DNA of 64,000 nucleotides from assembly GCA_944474755.1 (NCBI GenBank), contig OX104115.1, positions 58,656,648 to 58,720,647 of the forward strand. Direction: 5' to 3'. The position numbers and the translations under genes were made by a program. The stretch is from Limnoperna fortunei (Eukaryota > Mollusca > Bivalvia > Mytilida > Modiolidae). Shown one piece after another: positions 1 to 15,300 of this stretch. The notes under the pieces are model-generated. The model was not told the origin of the DNA. It saw only the letters and a program-made list of their open reading frames with translations, and ran no database searches. Position 1 is the stretch's first letter, and the number at the start of each line of letters is the position of its first letter.

Positions 1-178
1 TTCTATCACGTCTTGATATTCAATGACTTACATGTTTACGAGGTTCACAATACATGGTAAATTGGCTTTAAACTTTTCGGGTTTTAGTATCTTAGCTCGG
101 TGTAAACATGGACGAATATAAATATGTTTTAACAGCACGCTTCGTCTAAACATTCGGTGATGCAGAAGTCAGTCTCGT

Positions 179-320
179 TTACAGGAAGGAGCCTGCTTCG
201 ATTCTTCTAGAGTTTGAAGTTTGCACACGCGTCAATCCGTCAATCAAAATTTCAAATGATCTGTCGGCTTCAGTTTTAGTAATGTTAATGGCAAGTGAAG
301 CAATCTTAAGTTCCCGATGT
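179..320 (-). CDS. Phosphatase-fold last exon (PTP helix region, stop)
   Basis: Starts after a TTTACAAG acceptor in phase 2 and ends at TAA (179-181). It encodes RHRELKIASLAI...TEADRSFEILIDGLTRVQ..., which aligns with the segment just after the PTP P-loop (GRTG..IA......TEG..D.......LR.QR). The usual QYxF terminal helix is missing, so the domain ends early. A copy with an early stop lies at 26618-26759. Confidence 0.65.
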
Positions 321-3300
321 CTTGTAAATCAACTATAGCACGAGATATGAACAGTCAGTGGTGCTGTGCTGGAAACATCTCTGTAGTTGCGTTTTGATTG
401 CTAGCGATTTACATCAATTTTAATTTAGTACAACTAGAATTATCACACTCCCATTCCTAATTGTTAATCTCAAAGACACGATAACTTGCAATTCTCTCAT
501 GACAGCCACTGAAGACATTTATAGGTCTATTTTATTTTTTGCAGCAGTAATATATAATAATATTAGGAAATACTTGCTAAATAAACACCGTTAGTGTGTT
601 GTAGTTAAATTACGGTGGTTTTACAGCCCCATCAATGACTAGGAAATGAGATAATTTTAGCAACAAATTTGAAAATTCCCTTTTTTGGTCTTTTTAGTCA
701 TTCGTTTATATTTGTTTGGGTTTGTTTCTTATTATTGTTTAGTTGTGTTGTTGTCTGTACATTTTCTGCCGAGGTGGCTTTATCCGTACGGATTGATTTA
801 AAATTGTATTACTAACCTCTATCAAAAAGTGTTACGTACTAAAGATATCTTTTATTATCAGTGCTTATTTAAATCCAAAATATTTTCTCGCCAACCTATA
901 CTATAACTCTAACTTCTGACCATTATAAGTTATGATTATCACCCACAGGTTGTTGAAAATTAAACAAAATAAATGTAAATTTAAAATTAATACTAACCTC
1001 CCAATCAAGGCAACCATCACAGGTTCTTTGCTGCTAATTACGTTAAGTAGTTTACACATGGTATCAATATATGGATGTATTTGTTCAACCTTCCAGTTTG
1101 TTGTCTTATACAGTTTAACTTGCATTACTGTCTCTTTTTCCTGTTGTGTAAACAAGTAAATTATTGCAAAATCTTCATTTTTTTAATTTAAATTGAATAT
1201 ACTTTTATGTAAGGCACATTTTTTGTATGTAAACTGCAGATTCTAGAAATAATTTTTTACATTTAATTAAACTATTTAGTTTTGAATTGAAGCGGCCATT
1301 AGAGATTTTAAAGATTTCTGTATTGCTGTCTTGGTAGTTTTTGCACGTTAGACTTTATTTAGAAGTATTTGTTTAATTTTGTGTTCACACTATGTGAAAT
1401 GACAAATTCTATTCAATCTTAGTGAACGTATGGCCTATTTGAATTGTGTTTTATTCTAAATGTTGTTTTCAACATACTTTATTTGAAATGTCCAAAACAA
1501 ATTCAAATATGTTATTCTGTACTTTTTCAAAGTAACATATTTCCACTTTAAATGATGGTGTATTGATTGGCTCAGTGGTATTTGGGAGGAATTCAGATAT
1601 CTGCAACATGTAAACAAATTCAATTATTGCAAATGCTTTTACAAACAGATACAAAATACGAAAATTAATTTATACAGTACTCGTACTTCTTAAACGGTAA
1701 TAATATTTTTTGAAACACAAATTCAAATACATGTTATTAAACATCCAAACTTAAATATTAGTCCGATGATCAACTAGTTCATGAATCCTATTTTGAATAG
1801 GAGTAGTCTTGTTGCTTGATTCTTGAGCGAGCAGGTTTCTTATTATGTTATGAAATTATATATGAAATAACGGATTAAACGCATTTTCGTAAAAAAATTC
1901 TGTCTAATTTGGAAGAATTTAGTTACCGTTTCCACTCCATGTAAAAGAAGAACAATATAGCCAACATGGTAATTGGTGATCATAGTCCAAAAATCATCAA
2001 TTTGACTTTGATGAGGTACTGTTGTTATAATATATCCACTTCCATCGTCATGCTCCTATTAAAGCAATTGCAAACATATTAACAAGAATCGTGGTAATAG
2101 TTCCCTGTGCTACATAACATTGATAAAGACAAGGACAATACAGATTCCAACATGTTCTTTAAATAGGAAACACTTACTATTTGAACCTTAGTCGATTGCA
2201 AGTTTCCTGCCTAAGGTTGTTGCTACTCACCAAATACTCTAGTTTTCTCCTCATAAAACTGTAGATAAATTAGAATCACTTAAAACATGCAACGAATGGT
2301 AGAGCAACACGTAACAACACCTGTTTTTTTTTCTTATAAATTCATATCAATCGATTTTAGGATTTTGACCGTTATATCTGCATAAACATCGTCGTCACTT
2401 ATTTTGAAACATCTGTATTTTTATCTTATTCGACATTTTAAAATTCAATATGCATTAAATGGCACTAAAATAATAAAACGAGTGATAAATTCTATAATGT
2501 TTGTAGCTATCACTGAATAATTGTGGTCATATAAATCTTGAATGTCGTTAAGTCAGGTTTACAAATCTTTGTGACGCAATACTACTGTAAGAACAAAGAA
2601 TCGAAGATACCAAGGAGTATTCAATAGACCGTAAGTAAGGGCCAGAAAAAACAATGGTTAAAAAACTGACATCAGTTAGAAAATGAAAACCGACATTATG
2701 TCATATGCATATTACGATTGATCACCTGGTCTGTTAACACTGAGATTGTGTTTGTTAATCTCAATGCAGGAAGGGTGCGCTCGACCTCAATCTTAACTAA
2801 CAAGGATTCCTAGGTTTACTACCGAAGATCCGTCGGGGGTTTTCTCCGGGTACTCCGGCTTCCTTCCCCCCCGCCACCCAAAAAAAACTGGACGCTAATG
2901 ATATAACAGAAAAGTGGCGTAAATCATCAAACAAACGAACAAACAAACATATTCCTCTTAATATTATTAGCCGGCTGGTATTTTGCTACTTTACTATACA
3001 TATGTATAATCCATCAGCTTATATCTAGAAAGATAGGAACAATAACAAACTTTTATAACAGCTTTAGTGATATTTTCTTCAGCTATAGTTGCACCTGTAA
3101 AATATGATATTAAATACATTATACAATATTAAACATTTTTTATAATTGCGCTGATGATGTTGATGCTAGTTTTGAAACGTATTCATTTGCCAGTAATTAA
3201 TCTTTTATTTTTTTCTGGCATCTTGTCCTGCCCGCTCATAGAGGATATGCAAAAACAAAACCAAAGATAATTTACAATTACAACTGGTAATTTTAAACTG

Positions 3301-6300
3301 GAAATAATTACCGCCAAACAATCTTTGGTAACGCTTCTTCGTAAATATATGCTATCTCACACATCAATTATAGAATTGCTTTGCTCATCAGCATTGTTTT
3401 AAAAGCCCGTCTTGTCGAGATGTACTTACTAATTTGAAGAAATTCATAAATGACATAATTTGTGACAATCACAGCTGTAGGATTCAGTATGAAGCAACAA
3501 TTTAATACGAATTTAATATAAAAAAAGACAGCATTATGTGAACGAATGATTTTTTATTCTTTATAAACGATAATATTTACCAGTTTTAATATTAATAATT
3601 TCGTAATCAGTTGCGTCCCTCAAAATAGGCTTACTCTCAAGTGCCTAGAATGGACAAAATATTTAAAATATATTAGTACAAACGGTAGACAATTAATATG
3701 TCTAAACCAATCGTAAACGTCTTTGTGTTTAGAGTGGTGCAATATGGACAATAGTTAAGCTTTGAGCGTTATTTCTTAGTAAAATAGATTATAATCAGGG
3801 TAATCATAATAAAGCAGTTCTCGCAGAAATACCTGAAAATACCTATTCAAGTACTAGATTGATTTTTTATTGGAGCGGCCACATTAATATGAAAAATATT
3901 GTATCTGCATCCTACCCCAGAGCAGCATGCGATGAGTTACATGCGTATTTTCTAGGTTGAGCAAAACTGTTCAAGTGTCATCAATTAGGTACCATGTGAC
4001 GCTTGTATGCGCTTGCTCCGATTCATAATGTTTAAAAGCACGTTCAGCTTACAATTACACTAGCAACAAACTGTTAATATCTTTTGTCTAATTAAAAACA
4101 TAGTCAAGATGATTCGACACAACTGAAAACCCAGAAAAGTACACGTTGTTGTTATCATATTAAAAGTACCTCATATTCCTTTCTGATTTGTTGCGACAAT
4201 GATGATTTGTCTTGTAGAATTCTAATGAAATCTCGAGCATTATACGTCATAATCATCTTATTCATGTCGATTTGACTAGATGTCTAAATTTGAAAAGAAA
4301 CTTGAACTTATATAATGATTTAAAATTTTTCCCTTATGCATACTGATCCCTAAACTCAATTAATCTGACGACGTTGTTTGAGAACACATTTAGGTCAATT
4401 ATTGAACTAGAAAACGTTGTCTATGTTTCTCAGACGTCGTGAACATGTGTTTAATTGACATTTTATTGCTGTTTTATCCTAATGTATGGTGTTGAATGTT
4501 AGATCCATTTCCCGTTCTATGCATGCAGTCAGCAAAGCAATTTGCGTGAGCTTTTTATCTATGAAATTACTAAATAAACGTTATTCGCGTAATGATATAT
4601 ACACTTTAGAAAAAATAGTAAACAAAAACTACTAGATATTGAATGTCTGTTTGTTAGCAGAAATTATGCATCATGACAAGTCTTGTTTTTTCTTAAGCAT
4701 AATTAAAAATACACCAAGTAACTGCGGTTGTTTCATTATCGAACATGAATTTAGCAATATATCGAGCATTAAATAACTTACCAGCTCTTTAGATGTGTTG
4801 ATATATACAGGTGACTTTGTATCAGTACTGTGAGACATTTGTGTTTCATCATAAAGATGCAGTTCAACTAAAAATAATAAAAGATTGTTATGAAGACGAA
4901 GGAACTTTCTTTGGTTGTTGTGCTTCGAAAAGTGCTAGGAAGGTTTGATGTTTTACACGTGCTATCACCTTTCGAAGTACAACAACCAAAGAAAGCTTTA
5001 CAATATACTTCATTTTTTTCTGTAAATCCAGCAATTGTATTTACATACTGACCTGTGGAACTTATAACTTCCAGTATGTTGGAGAAACAGAGACAGCTTT
5101 CAATATGCGACTTAACAACCATCGCTGCTTTCTCACGAAAAACAGCAAATTGTCCATTAACTCGCCATCTTAAAACTACAGGCCATTCTTTTGATACATC
5201 AACCAGAAGACTTCGAGAAACGATTTGGATACATCAATTAAACACTCTAGAACCTGATGGATTGAACGAACGTAATACTCACGTAGAATACTAAACATAT
5301 TTATGGCCCTACAGATATATTTCTGGTCATTCAGCATCCTTACATTTTTTTTGTAATGTGAACAACAAAAATAGTTTCTTTTTGAATTTTTCATTCAGTC
5401 AATCGCTGATGAAGCTCTTTGCTAGAGCGAAATATTGCGTTCCTTATATATTATTTGTATAATTATAGTAGTTGTTATTAGAATTATTTTCATTTGAAAA
5501 CTATATTTTTTTATTTGTAATTGTATCAGTCTGCATCTGACTGATCCATCACTAATTTTTTCTTTTCTCTTCCGCCGTCATTTGCAAACAAGTGTCGCGA
5601 CATATTCTTTTCATACTTGGTACCATTATTCGGTCGTACTGGCAGATGACTCAGTTCACCATCTGAAACTGGTCTATTTTAAGTAACAGAGTTATCTACC
5701 CCAACACCGTAAACTCTTGTTAGCAGATAAACTCAGAAACTGTAATCGATTCTTAAAATCTAAAGCGTACAAAATGTCGGTGGATCTATGGCGATGATTT
5801 AACACGCAGAATTGTTTTTTCCAATCGATTTCCTGTTTACGTGTTTTTGACCCAAAAAATGTTGAAACTCGTAATTTTTTTTGAAAACCGTAAGTCCTAT
5901 AGACTTGGGACCATCACCATTGATCTTAAGGAATTATAGTACATTTAAAAATGTCAAGGTCAAAGGTCAAAAGTCAAGGTCAAAGGTCACCATAGGTCTT
6001 GTTAGCATTATATCTCATAAACCATCAAACAAAGATAGAAGCAGACAATAAATAGGAAAAATACTCCTGAGACCTTCATTTGGTACATTTACATGTAACC
6101 CAAAGGTGTACGATGAACCGTTTTCACGTTACAGCCCTTGACGCGCTTCAGTTAATCGGTTTTTGGTTAAAACTTGAAAACGGTTAGAGATAATGTAGTA
6201 AACATGTGATTGAACATTATCAGTACGAAAAGAGCTTCAATTTGAGCCAAAGGTCAAAGGTCATAGGTCATACCATAGCAACAAGGTGACTGTTATAAAA

Positions 6301-9300
6301 AGTCCTAGACAACCATATATTTTTAGTACATCAGAATGATGGAATGATGTACTTTACTGAAAAAGTATTAAGTGACATTTAAACAAATCTCAAAAACCAA
6401 AAGATAGAAGCCTTGGATATTCAGCATAGACTTTCGTGGCATTTGAGTTAATAATGGACACAAGATCAAAGGCCAAAATCACCTTCTCAATTTGAACATT
6501 TGCCTGTTTTGCTATTCCTTTAAAATGACAAGACAGATAAATACTTATTCAGGTGAAAATGTCACATTTAGAGCTTAGTAATTTGACTTCATTTCAAAAG
6601 AGTTATTTCCCATAAATGTAATTGATTATTAGCTTTTCATATATAACTTATTAACTATCGATAGTAGAGGCATGGGGTCTTCACCATTGACCCACTTGAC
6701 CTTTGACCTTGAAAATGGACACAAGCTTAAAGGTCAAGGAACACGTTCTAGATGTTGATATTTGATTGTTATTGTTAGGTCTTTTAAACAGTAAGAGATA
6801 AATAGAAATTAAATAGAAAAAAATGCTGGCCATGTAAAGGATTAAGTTTTTTAACTTTAAAGAGGGAAAGGATTTGCCTTAATGTATACGAGTTATCTCA
6901 CATTAAATGCAGTAATTATTAGTTTTATATACATAACTCATAAACTATTCATAGTAGAGTAATGGGGTCTTCACCATTGACCATTATAACAGTTTACCTT
7001 GAAAATGTCGTCAGGGTCACAAATATTTTATCTGAGTTATCTCTCTTAGGTTCCCAATCTTTAGCAAATAATACAAAATAATATTTAAAAAATGTTTTTC
7101 ATTTAAAACCTGTTGACTTTTAATGCTTATAATGTTTGAAATCCCTGATGATCAAACAACATGTCATGTCATAATTTTTTACTTTTTGTTAACTACTAAG
7201 ATATTGAAATGACTTTTCTTTTTGAGATGCTTGATATGTAATGATGATAAAATTTTGACATATCGCAATAAGTTTTAATTATTGTTTAATTTCATGACTT
7301 CATACCAAATTTGAATTAATGTAGAAAGACCCTCAAATGTTCAACAGAACATTTGATCTTTAATTCCGAAAAGAAATTTTTTGATTTTTATAGTCTTTTT
7401 ATCTTTTTTTATTAGCTTATGTTAAATTTGGATTGAATTTGTGTGTTGTTAGCCGACTTAATATGTAATCACTGTTTCTTAAAAATCGTAAATTACAATT
7501 GATTTTATTACATTTGGATTAATTTTTAAATTTAAAACTAATGTCAATTTAAAGAAAAATGTGATAAAGTACATTCTTTTTTATAGTTACCTTTTTCCAT
7601 ATCTTGTGTTTCATAATTATGATTTTGCTTGCTATTTGCCCATTTTCTATGAAAACAAATACAATTATTTGAGAATAGAAGAAGCGAAAACTGGATGCAT
7701 AATAAGTTAATCTATAATATTAAAATGTATTTAACAAAAACGGAAATGTCACACGCGAATTATAGAATGCAGTTAATAAACCTAAATGTCAGTTAAATTG
7801 ACGGAATGACCCGTGTGTCACCGAATGACAAGTTCGAGTGCTGCAATTTCTTACTCTATTTTGTGCTATGAAACTGAATACAAAAATTTGTTCAATAATT
7901 ATTGCAAATGTTGATTTAACAATACATAATTTATAAAGTAAGATGAACAAAACTTCCTTACTATTTTACTATTTTCAAAACTATGGTATCTTGGAAAATT
8001 TTCTTTTATTAAAACGTATATGAACATATGTTTTATTGTTACATTAAAAACTACTTTTTATTGTGCAAATAAAATTCTGTCAAACAACCTTTTGGTGTAA
8101 ACGAATACTGTAACTACTACCAGAACAACAGCTACAATGCCACCGAATACACCTCCTACTACTGATCCCACAATGCTGATAGATTTCAAGGGCTCTGCAA
8201 CTTAAAAATATTACATATTTACATCGTATATGAACTACTTCAACATATAACAATTTGCTACATATAATCCTTTAATAAATTAAATAGATTAAATTAATAT
8301 GAATTAATAATCTAAATCAAGTTTATTGCACTATTCTACTACATAATAAAAATACAATGAGGTGTGTACAGAGTCGTGGTAAATATCTAAGCATTCTCGT
8401 AAAATACAACTTATGCAGTTTATACAAACATATTCAGTTAAGATGATACTTAGCGAAAATAGATTTTGCGCTTTGATTTTGATAGTTGTAAAATGGTTTC
8501 CTTATCTCGTACTTGGATTTTTTTGCGAGCTGGTATCTACTGGTTTACATTACATATAGATATACTGAAAATAATTCTAATAACCTCGTCATTATACTAT
8601 ACTCCAATGTATTTAAAAATCAATCCTTAATCATTATTCTGTTTAGGTTAAGGTTGGTACTGGCCTATAAAAACAACTAAATATATCCGCCTTAGGGACT
8701 ATTAAGGCAAATTACTGAATAGTGCGTAGTGTTGAACTTAAAAGTGGAATATACTTGTAAACGCAAACTGAAATGTAACACTCAGCAAATAAGTATTACA
8801 ATTTTAAGCGACAAAATACACGTGAAAAAAAACTTCATGAAAAATTAACAGGATAAATAGTACACCCTGTACAACCAGCTTAACAGATTTTCCTAAACTC
8901 ATTCCCATTTGGTTTTCAACATAACAAATATATATGCCAGAGTCTGTGCTGCTAACATTATAGATAATAAGTAAAGGAATCTTCACAGTACTACCATTGT
9001 ACTTTGCACCGTCTTTATTCATCATTTTTGTTATTTTTTTAACTAAATTTATTATGAAGTAAAAAAAAGCAATATATGTCTGCAGTTTTTTAAAATGTTT
9101 GTTTACATCTTTTTCTTGAAATTTTGTTGGTAATTATATACATTTATGCTCTTACAGTTTTGTTGTTTTAGAGCAAAGGATTTATTGAATAAGTGTGTTA
9201 AAACGTTTCAATTTCTGTTTATAAATAAAAAAAAACCTAGTATGTTCTAGTCACTGAGTAGATCTCGTCGGCAAGTAATTCTCGCCACCCAATGTTTTGG

Positions 9301-12300
9301 CCGTTTTTGAGAAAACTTGGCATTTTAAAAGTGATATACATTTTTTTTCGAGAAAGATAGTGTAATCTTTCAAATGAAGCCTTTGAAATCGATTTTAAGG
9401 AAAAAATAACGAAACAGTCACCAAAATGGCGAGAATTACCCCTGTCATTTTAATGGCGAGAATTACTTTCTGACGAGTATATGTTGCAACAAATTATTAG
9501 ATGAATCAGTAAAAACAGGGCCCTTGTTAACATTAAACATTTACAGCATTATCACTTAAAAAGCGATGAAAGTAACTTTGCTAGGCCTGACATTTCAATA
9601 CAGTTAAGGGGCACTAGCCTAATTGTATATATTTAATTTGAGAGAACATGTTGGGATGCAAACACATATTTTCATAGTTTAAAAGTGCAGCAAAATATTA
9701 CATTTTTAAAGTTGAGCCTTTACACGTTATATTCTTATACATAGGATTCTTACCTGCCTGAATCTCATTTTGTTAGGCAACTGTAATTGCCTTTCGTCTG
9801 CTATACCTAGACGCATTTTCGTCATCGATTGCGTTACCGCGAGGAAAAAGCGGGCAAGGGATACTGCATTAATTATAAATACATTTGACAAATAACCAGT
9901 AATTACTGCACTGTTTACGCATTGACATTCAAATTCTAAAAAACAAAGTCGCCTTAATTGTTGTACTCTGAATGTAAATAAGTAGGTAGCGTAGTGATTG
10001 GCCTTTTTAAATTAAGCTTAAATTAAAAAGTTACACGTGTCATTAAAGATATAAAAAAACTGTAATTTTACAAGACACATGGCAATCTGAACTAATTTCA
10101 GGAAATAAATAGGCCGAACTATAAAATGCACGTACCCTGTACATTAAGTTTGACTGATTTTCCGGAACTCTTTCCAACACTGTTTTCAACATTACAGATA
10201 TATATACCAGAGTCTGTGAAGTCTAAATTGTAGATGGTAAGGGATGGAATCATAACAGTACTACCGTTATACTTTGCACCGGCTTTAACAACGAGCATAG
10301 TGTCATCTTTCATCCAAGAAACGCCAGTAGGTTCAGGATAAGAATCAAAAGTACACTGTATGATAGTGTTTCCACCGATAATAGCTACTACGTTTTCTTG
10401 AAAAGTATTGACTAGTGGTATATCTATAAATTAGAATGAACCACGTTTAGTTTGTTTTTAATCAATGTGTATTTAAATCATTTGAAGCATTGTGACTGTT
10501 ATTAAATATTATAAATTAACAATAATTTAACATCAATTCTTTATTGTACAAAAACACGTATTCTAAGTAGCCATATGTTTGTAGAAAGCAACTACTGTAA
10601 TGTGATCGTATAATTTAATTCAGCTTTATCAAATGTGCGTTCTTGAATTATCTTCATATGTTCAACGCTCGATTTAAGAAAACATTTGACAATCTTAATT
10701 TTAAAATGATACTATATTTACCCTGTATTTTTAATTCAATATCAGCACTAACAGAAGAAACAGACTCTAACAATGATTCACACTGGTAAATTCCAGTATC
10801 GTATCTAGTAAGCTGAATAACTGTTAACGATGGTACTGTAATATAACCACCAGAATATCTGCCACTCCCTAATTTAATGTATACACCGTTAACTCGCCAT
10901 TTTAATTCCGAAGCATCGTAGATTACACATTGCAAAGTAACAGAGTCATTTGCTTTTTTCTCGTAGTTTGAATTCGGAACAACAGAATCTAAAACAATAT
11001 TATTATCAGTTGTTGAAATGATTTATGCAAAAGATATATATCAAATGTAATATGACAACATTAATAAGACGCTTTTTGGTAAAACAGAAGCACTTCGTTA
11101 GCATATTCCTTGTTTGAAATAAATATTTTTAACCATGCAGAAAAAGATAAACGAAACAGATGTACGTACAGACAACTTTCAGCGAGGTCACATCACTTTG
11201 CTGGCCGAACTTATTAGACACTAAACATTTATATCCACCCCTGTCAGTAAGGCTAACATTATTAATCAACAGATGTGGATTCTGGATGGAGCCAACGTCG
11301 AGGATTATGTTATCTTTATACCAATATACTGCATCAGCGTTAGTTACTGTACATTCAATTGTAACATTGGTTCCTTTGGTTGATATATAATGTTTACGTG
11401 CTAGTTTAGCTTGTGGAATATCTAAAAAATGTGCACTCAGATTATTTAAATTAATGCAATTTAACATAATTATTAACGATGATTTACAAAGTGTTTGAAG
11501 GTTATTGTCTACTTTTTAAATTATAAAAAGACGATAGATATTGCCATATTTTGCATCTTTTGCATATTTATGTATTAGCACATTATGGTAATATCTTATT
11601 ATTTTGATATATAAATAAAACACGCGCTAATCAGACAGTCTTCAGAAACCAGTAAAATCATATGCAGATTTATTTACACTGATGCCTAGTTGTAGCTTCA
11701 GATGCTGTTTAAAGTAGATTATGTTGTTTGTGTTACACACAAAACATTTATTTGAATATCACATAGAATTAGTGCAAAATAACTATAACATAAAACATCT
11801 GCTTTAATACATACATCCAGCTTCAAGTTGGGTTGATTGATTATTTGTTCCTGCCATATTTGTCCCATGGCAAGTGTACGATCCGCTATCAGATGCAATC
11901 ACGTTTTTTATCATTAATGATGGGTCTAAAAGACTTCCACCTATATATCTATTCCCATTCAACCTTGTTCCCTGACCACCTGTCCACCATATGTCAAAAG
12001 CGAAAGGAAGACCAGTAACTGTACAGTCCAGTGTAACATTTCCCCCGATAATAGCTAGATATGTCTGGTTCAGGATATTAACAGTAGGTAGTGCTATTAG
12101 ATGTAAAAACTATATATAAGCATTCGACATAAACATTAAACCGTTTTTAAAGTAGAATGTCAATGCATGTTTTGTCTTAGGATTAAATTGTGATAAATGT
12201 AATTTTAGAAAACGGCCAACATAAATAACCAAGTAAAACAGAAAATGTTTGTTAAAAATTTAAAGAAATGATCATTTTTCGCATGGTTCAAGGTAAAATG

Positions 12301-15300
12301 TATATTGACTATTCATCTTTTTGACATTTCTGTTTTCTTCGGCCAAATAAGAAAATAATAACATATCACTAAATAAATAGCACAGCTGCGCTAAGATGCT
12401 TTAAGTCTGAAAAATCTGCTAGTAAACAAAACGCTTACAAATAGTTACACACACAAATAATAAAAAATAATTAGGTCAAGCAAAATACTAATTTTCAAAA
12501 TTGGTAGAATGTTACAATCGATAGCATATGTAAAAGGTATCCCGTTACGGTTATGAAAAAGCATGATTATGATCCCTGCGATATATTTTTTTAAATTATC
12601 AACATGCTTCTTCTAATAAAGAGTCTGCCGCTCACAGATTGATGGAATTAAGAAGTTTATTAAAATTTAAGCAACTGCAAAAGTTCTGATCGGAATTTTT
12701 TTCTTTGCTCTGCGACAGTGTTTTTGATGATTGGCATAGTTCCATTTTTCAAAGTGTTAATGTTTTTTCGCTTGCATTTGGCAAACTACCGTACATGCTA
12801 GTCCAGATAAAATGACAATAAATAACTACACATAATAAATCAAAACCATATCAAAGGGCAAGAAAAGACAGGTATTATCAGAGCCTTTTAGCCCCCTGTC
12901 CAGTCTTGTTTTTTTTTGTCATGTTTATAGATATCGACACTTCAATATATGCATGTTTATGTTTCCAGTGCTAAGAAAGCTAATTGTAAAAAAAACCAAT
13001 GAAAGGTATCATTGCGAAAATGTAGAAAATTCCTTTTTGCTGCATTTCTTCTGTTTAGTTTGTTACTTTTGCGTGCAGTAAGTACGAAGCAATTTTCACT
13101 TGATAAATTTTCCATACGTCTATATGCGAGAATTGTCTTGAAAAGTAATTAATACATTTTTGTTAAATCTGACGAGAACATGACAATAATTTCTCAACAT
13201 ATTTGAATTTTAAATAATTTGGGTTAGAACGCCCCTGATTTTTCTTTATTAGATGAAACGCGCTGTTGGTATATTTAATTATAGAAACTTGGTGTCCTTG
13301 ATGAGATTTTATTATATTAAATTTTGAGTTAAGTATCCAGGGTAACAGCATTTCACTTTGTCAAAATTTTAGCACTTAAAGCAACAAATTACAAAAACGT
13401 TTATTATATTTTTGTAACATCTAGCTGCTGTTACTGATCATTTATTTTAATATTTTGAAACGATAACAGGGAACACAGTGATCAAACTGCGGTGTCATCA
13501 CAAGCATTTCAGCTAATGGCTGTGATAAATAACCTTCTTTCCGCCTTGCTCCCTGTTAGAGCAGACTTTTGTTTTATTTTTTAATTTTACGTTGTACACA
13601 ATCTTATGTTATGACTACAACGAACAAATGATATCTATCCAAATTTTCGTGTCATGTAGACTTTAGCATTATGTTCAACTAGACAATGACCCCTGTCTAT
13701 CAATTACAGACCTGTAGTGCGACATCAATTACTTGGTCTAGCATAAACAAATACCGAAGAACTCTAAATATTTATAATCATGACCTTCAAAGTGAACCAC
13801 TTAACGGTTCCGTTATTTAATTCATCGCTATATTAATAACGTTATGCTCATGATCGTTGGTGAGTTTACATTAAAATAACAAAAAAATAGATTGTACCTT
13901 AATACCTCATGTGCCGTTAACGCATTAAATGATAAACTGATTACATGTTTGCTTACAATACAATGAGAAATGCTAGAGTTGTATTCAGAACAAAAGCATC
14001 CAATAAATCAAGCGGCAAGGGATGGGTTATCAGGATGACAAAAATAAGTGCAACTGAAAAAGTAATAAGCATAATAGAGGGATGGCTATTTAGATTTGTA
14101 TAGCGGCTACTATAATTCTTCACTTTTTTAATGTAATTAACAAAGAGGTCTTATCTTGCAACGATCGTGGCACTCTGCCATACGTATTACATATAGTCAC
14201 AAGCCCCAACAAGATGATTTCACGTATCCGCTACCTGGGTCGGCGATGGGCTGCTGTGAGTCAAATCCTGTGTACCCGCCCAGTATGGTCCCATTCAAAT
14301 CTAGTTGGTACCTTAGTCCAATTATCGTATATTTAATATTTACCGGCTACATTTAATATTATTTTGTTTGATGTTTTACTATTCACATTACACTGATATT
14401 GGCCACTATCATAGACGTCCAAATTCCGTATAGTTATTCGTGATGCATTTGGGGTACCATATTTGTCAGTACTAGTCAGTGTCATCCAGTTGTTTGAAAT
14501 GTATCTCTGCCATTGATAGTAAGTGCCAGTGTTAGGACATGCCCACACTACAGTAGCTCCTTTACTTTCATAAACTGAAAAAAAATGTGAATGATTAAAA
14601 AAAGTTGCATTTTACATGTAGTGATATTATACATTAAAATAGGGTATTACAAAACATTTTATTATAGTTAAAAGCTTAAGACTTTTTGCAGGTTTATTTA
14701 GAGAATATTCAGTATTCATTCCGTCCTTGACATGGAAATTTGTAAAACAGCAAAATCACGTTTACAAATATTCAATACTATATTATAGATATTTTCTTCA
14801 AGGATAATTACCACACATATTACGATTGGATTTTATAAACCGGTTAAAAAGATAGTAAAAACTAAGTCCGTCTAAAATGTTCAGACGAAAGTGGGGAAAG
14901 CCACAATTTTTTATTCATTACTATGCATGCTTGCATTAATAAGTAATGTATACGAGTCACAATATTACTTCACAAAATGCTTTATCACACATTATATTGT
15001 ATGAAAAGACAATGCATAAAGCAGTGATATAACTATACTATATAAACAATTTATTATCTACCTTTACTTCATATGATGTAACGCAACTTTAACCGTTTTG
15101 ATAAAAACAGAAATTTTTAAACAATAATAATATAATAGAAAACGTGTAAACTTTTTTTCTTGCCATTTGAAATGTCATAAGTTTTGTAAATGCAGTAAAC
15201 CAGAATGCATATAAGAAACAGCTGATATCAGTAATTTGTAATAAAAAACTCAATTTTTGTAGATTGACGTTCGTTCTAAGCTTCAATTTATAACAAACCT

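Noticed and set aside
3140..3190. CTGATGA...GAAAC resembling a hammerhead core
   Set aside because: The bases between do not form a stem II.
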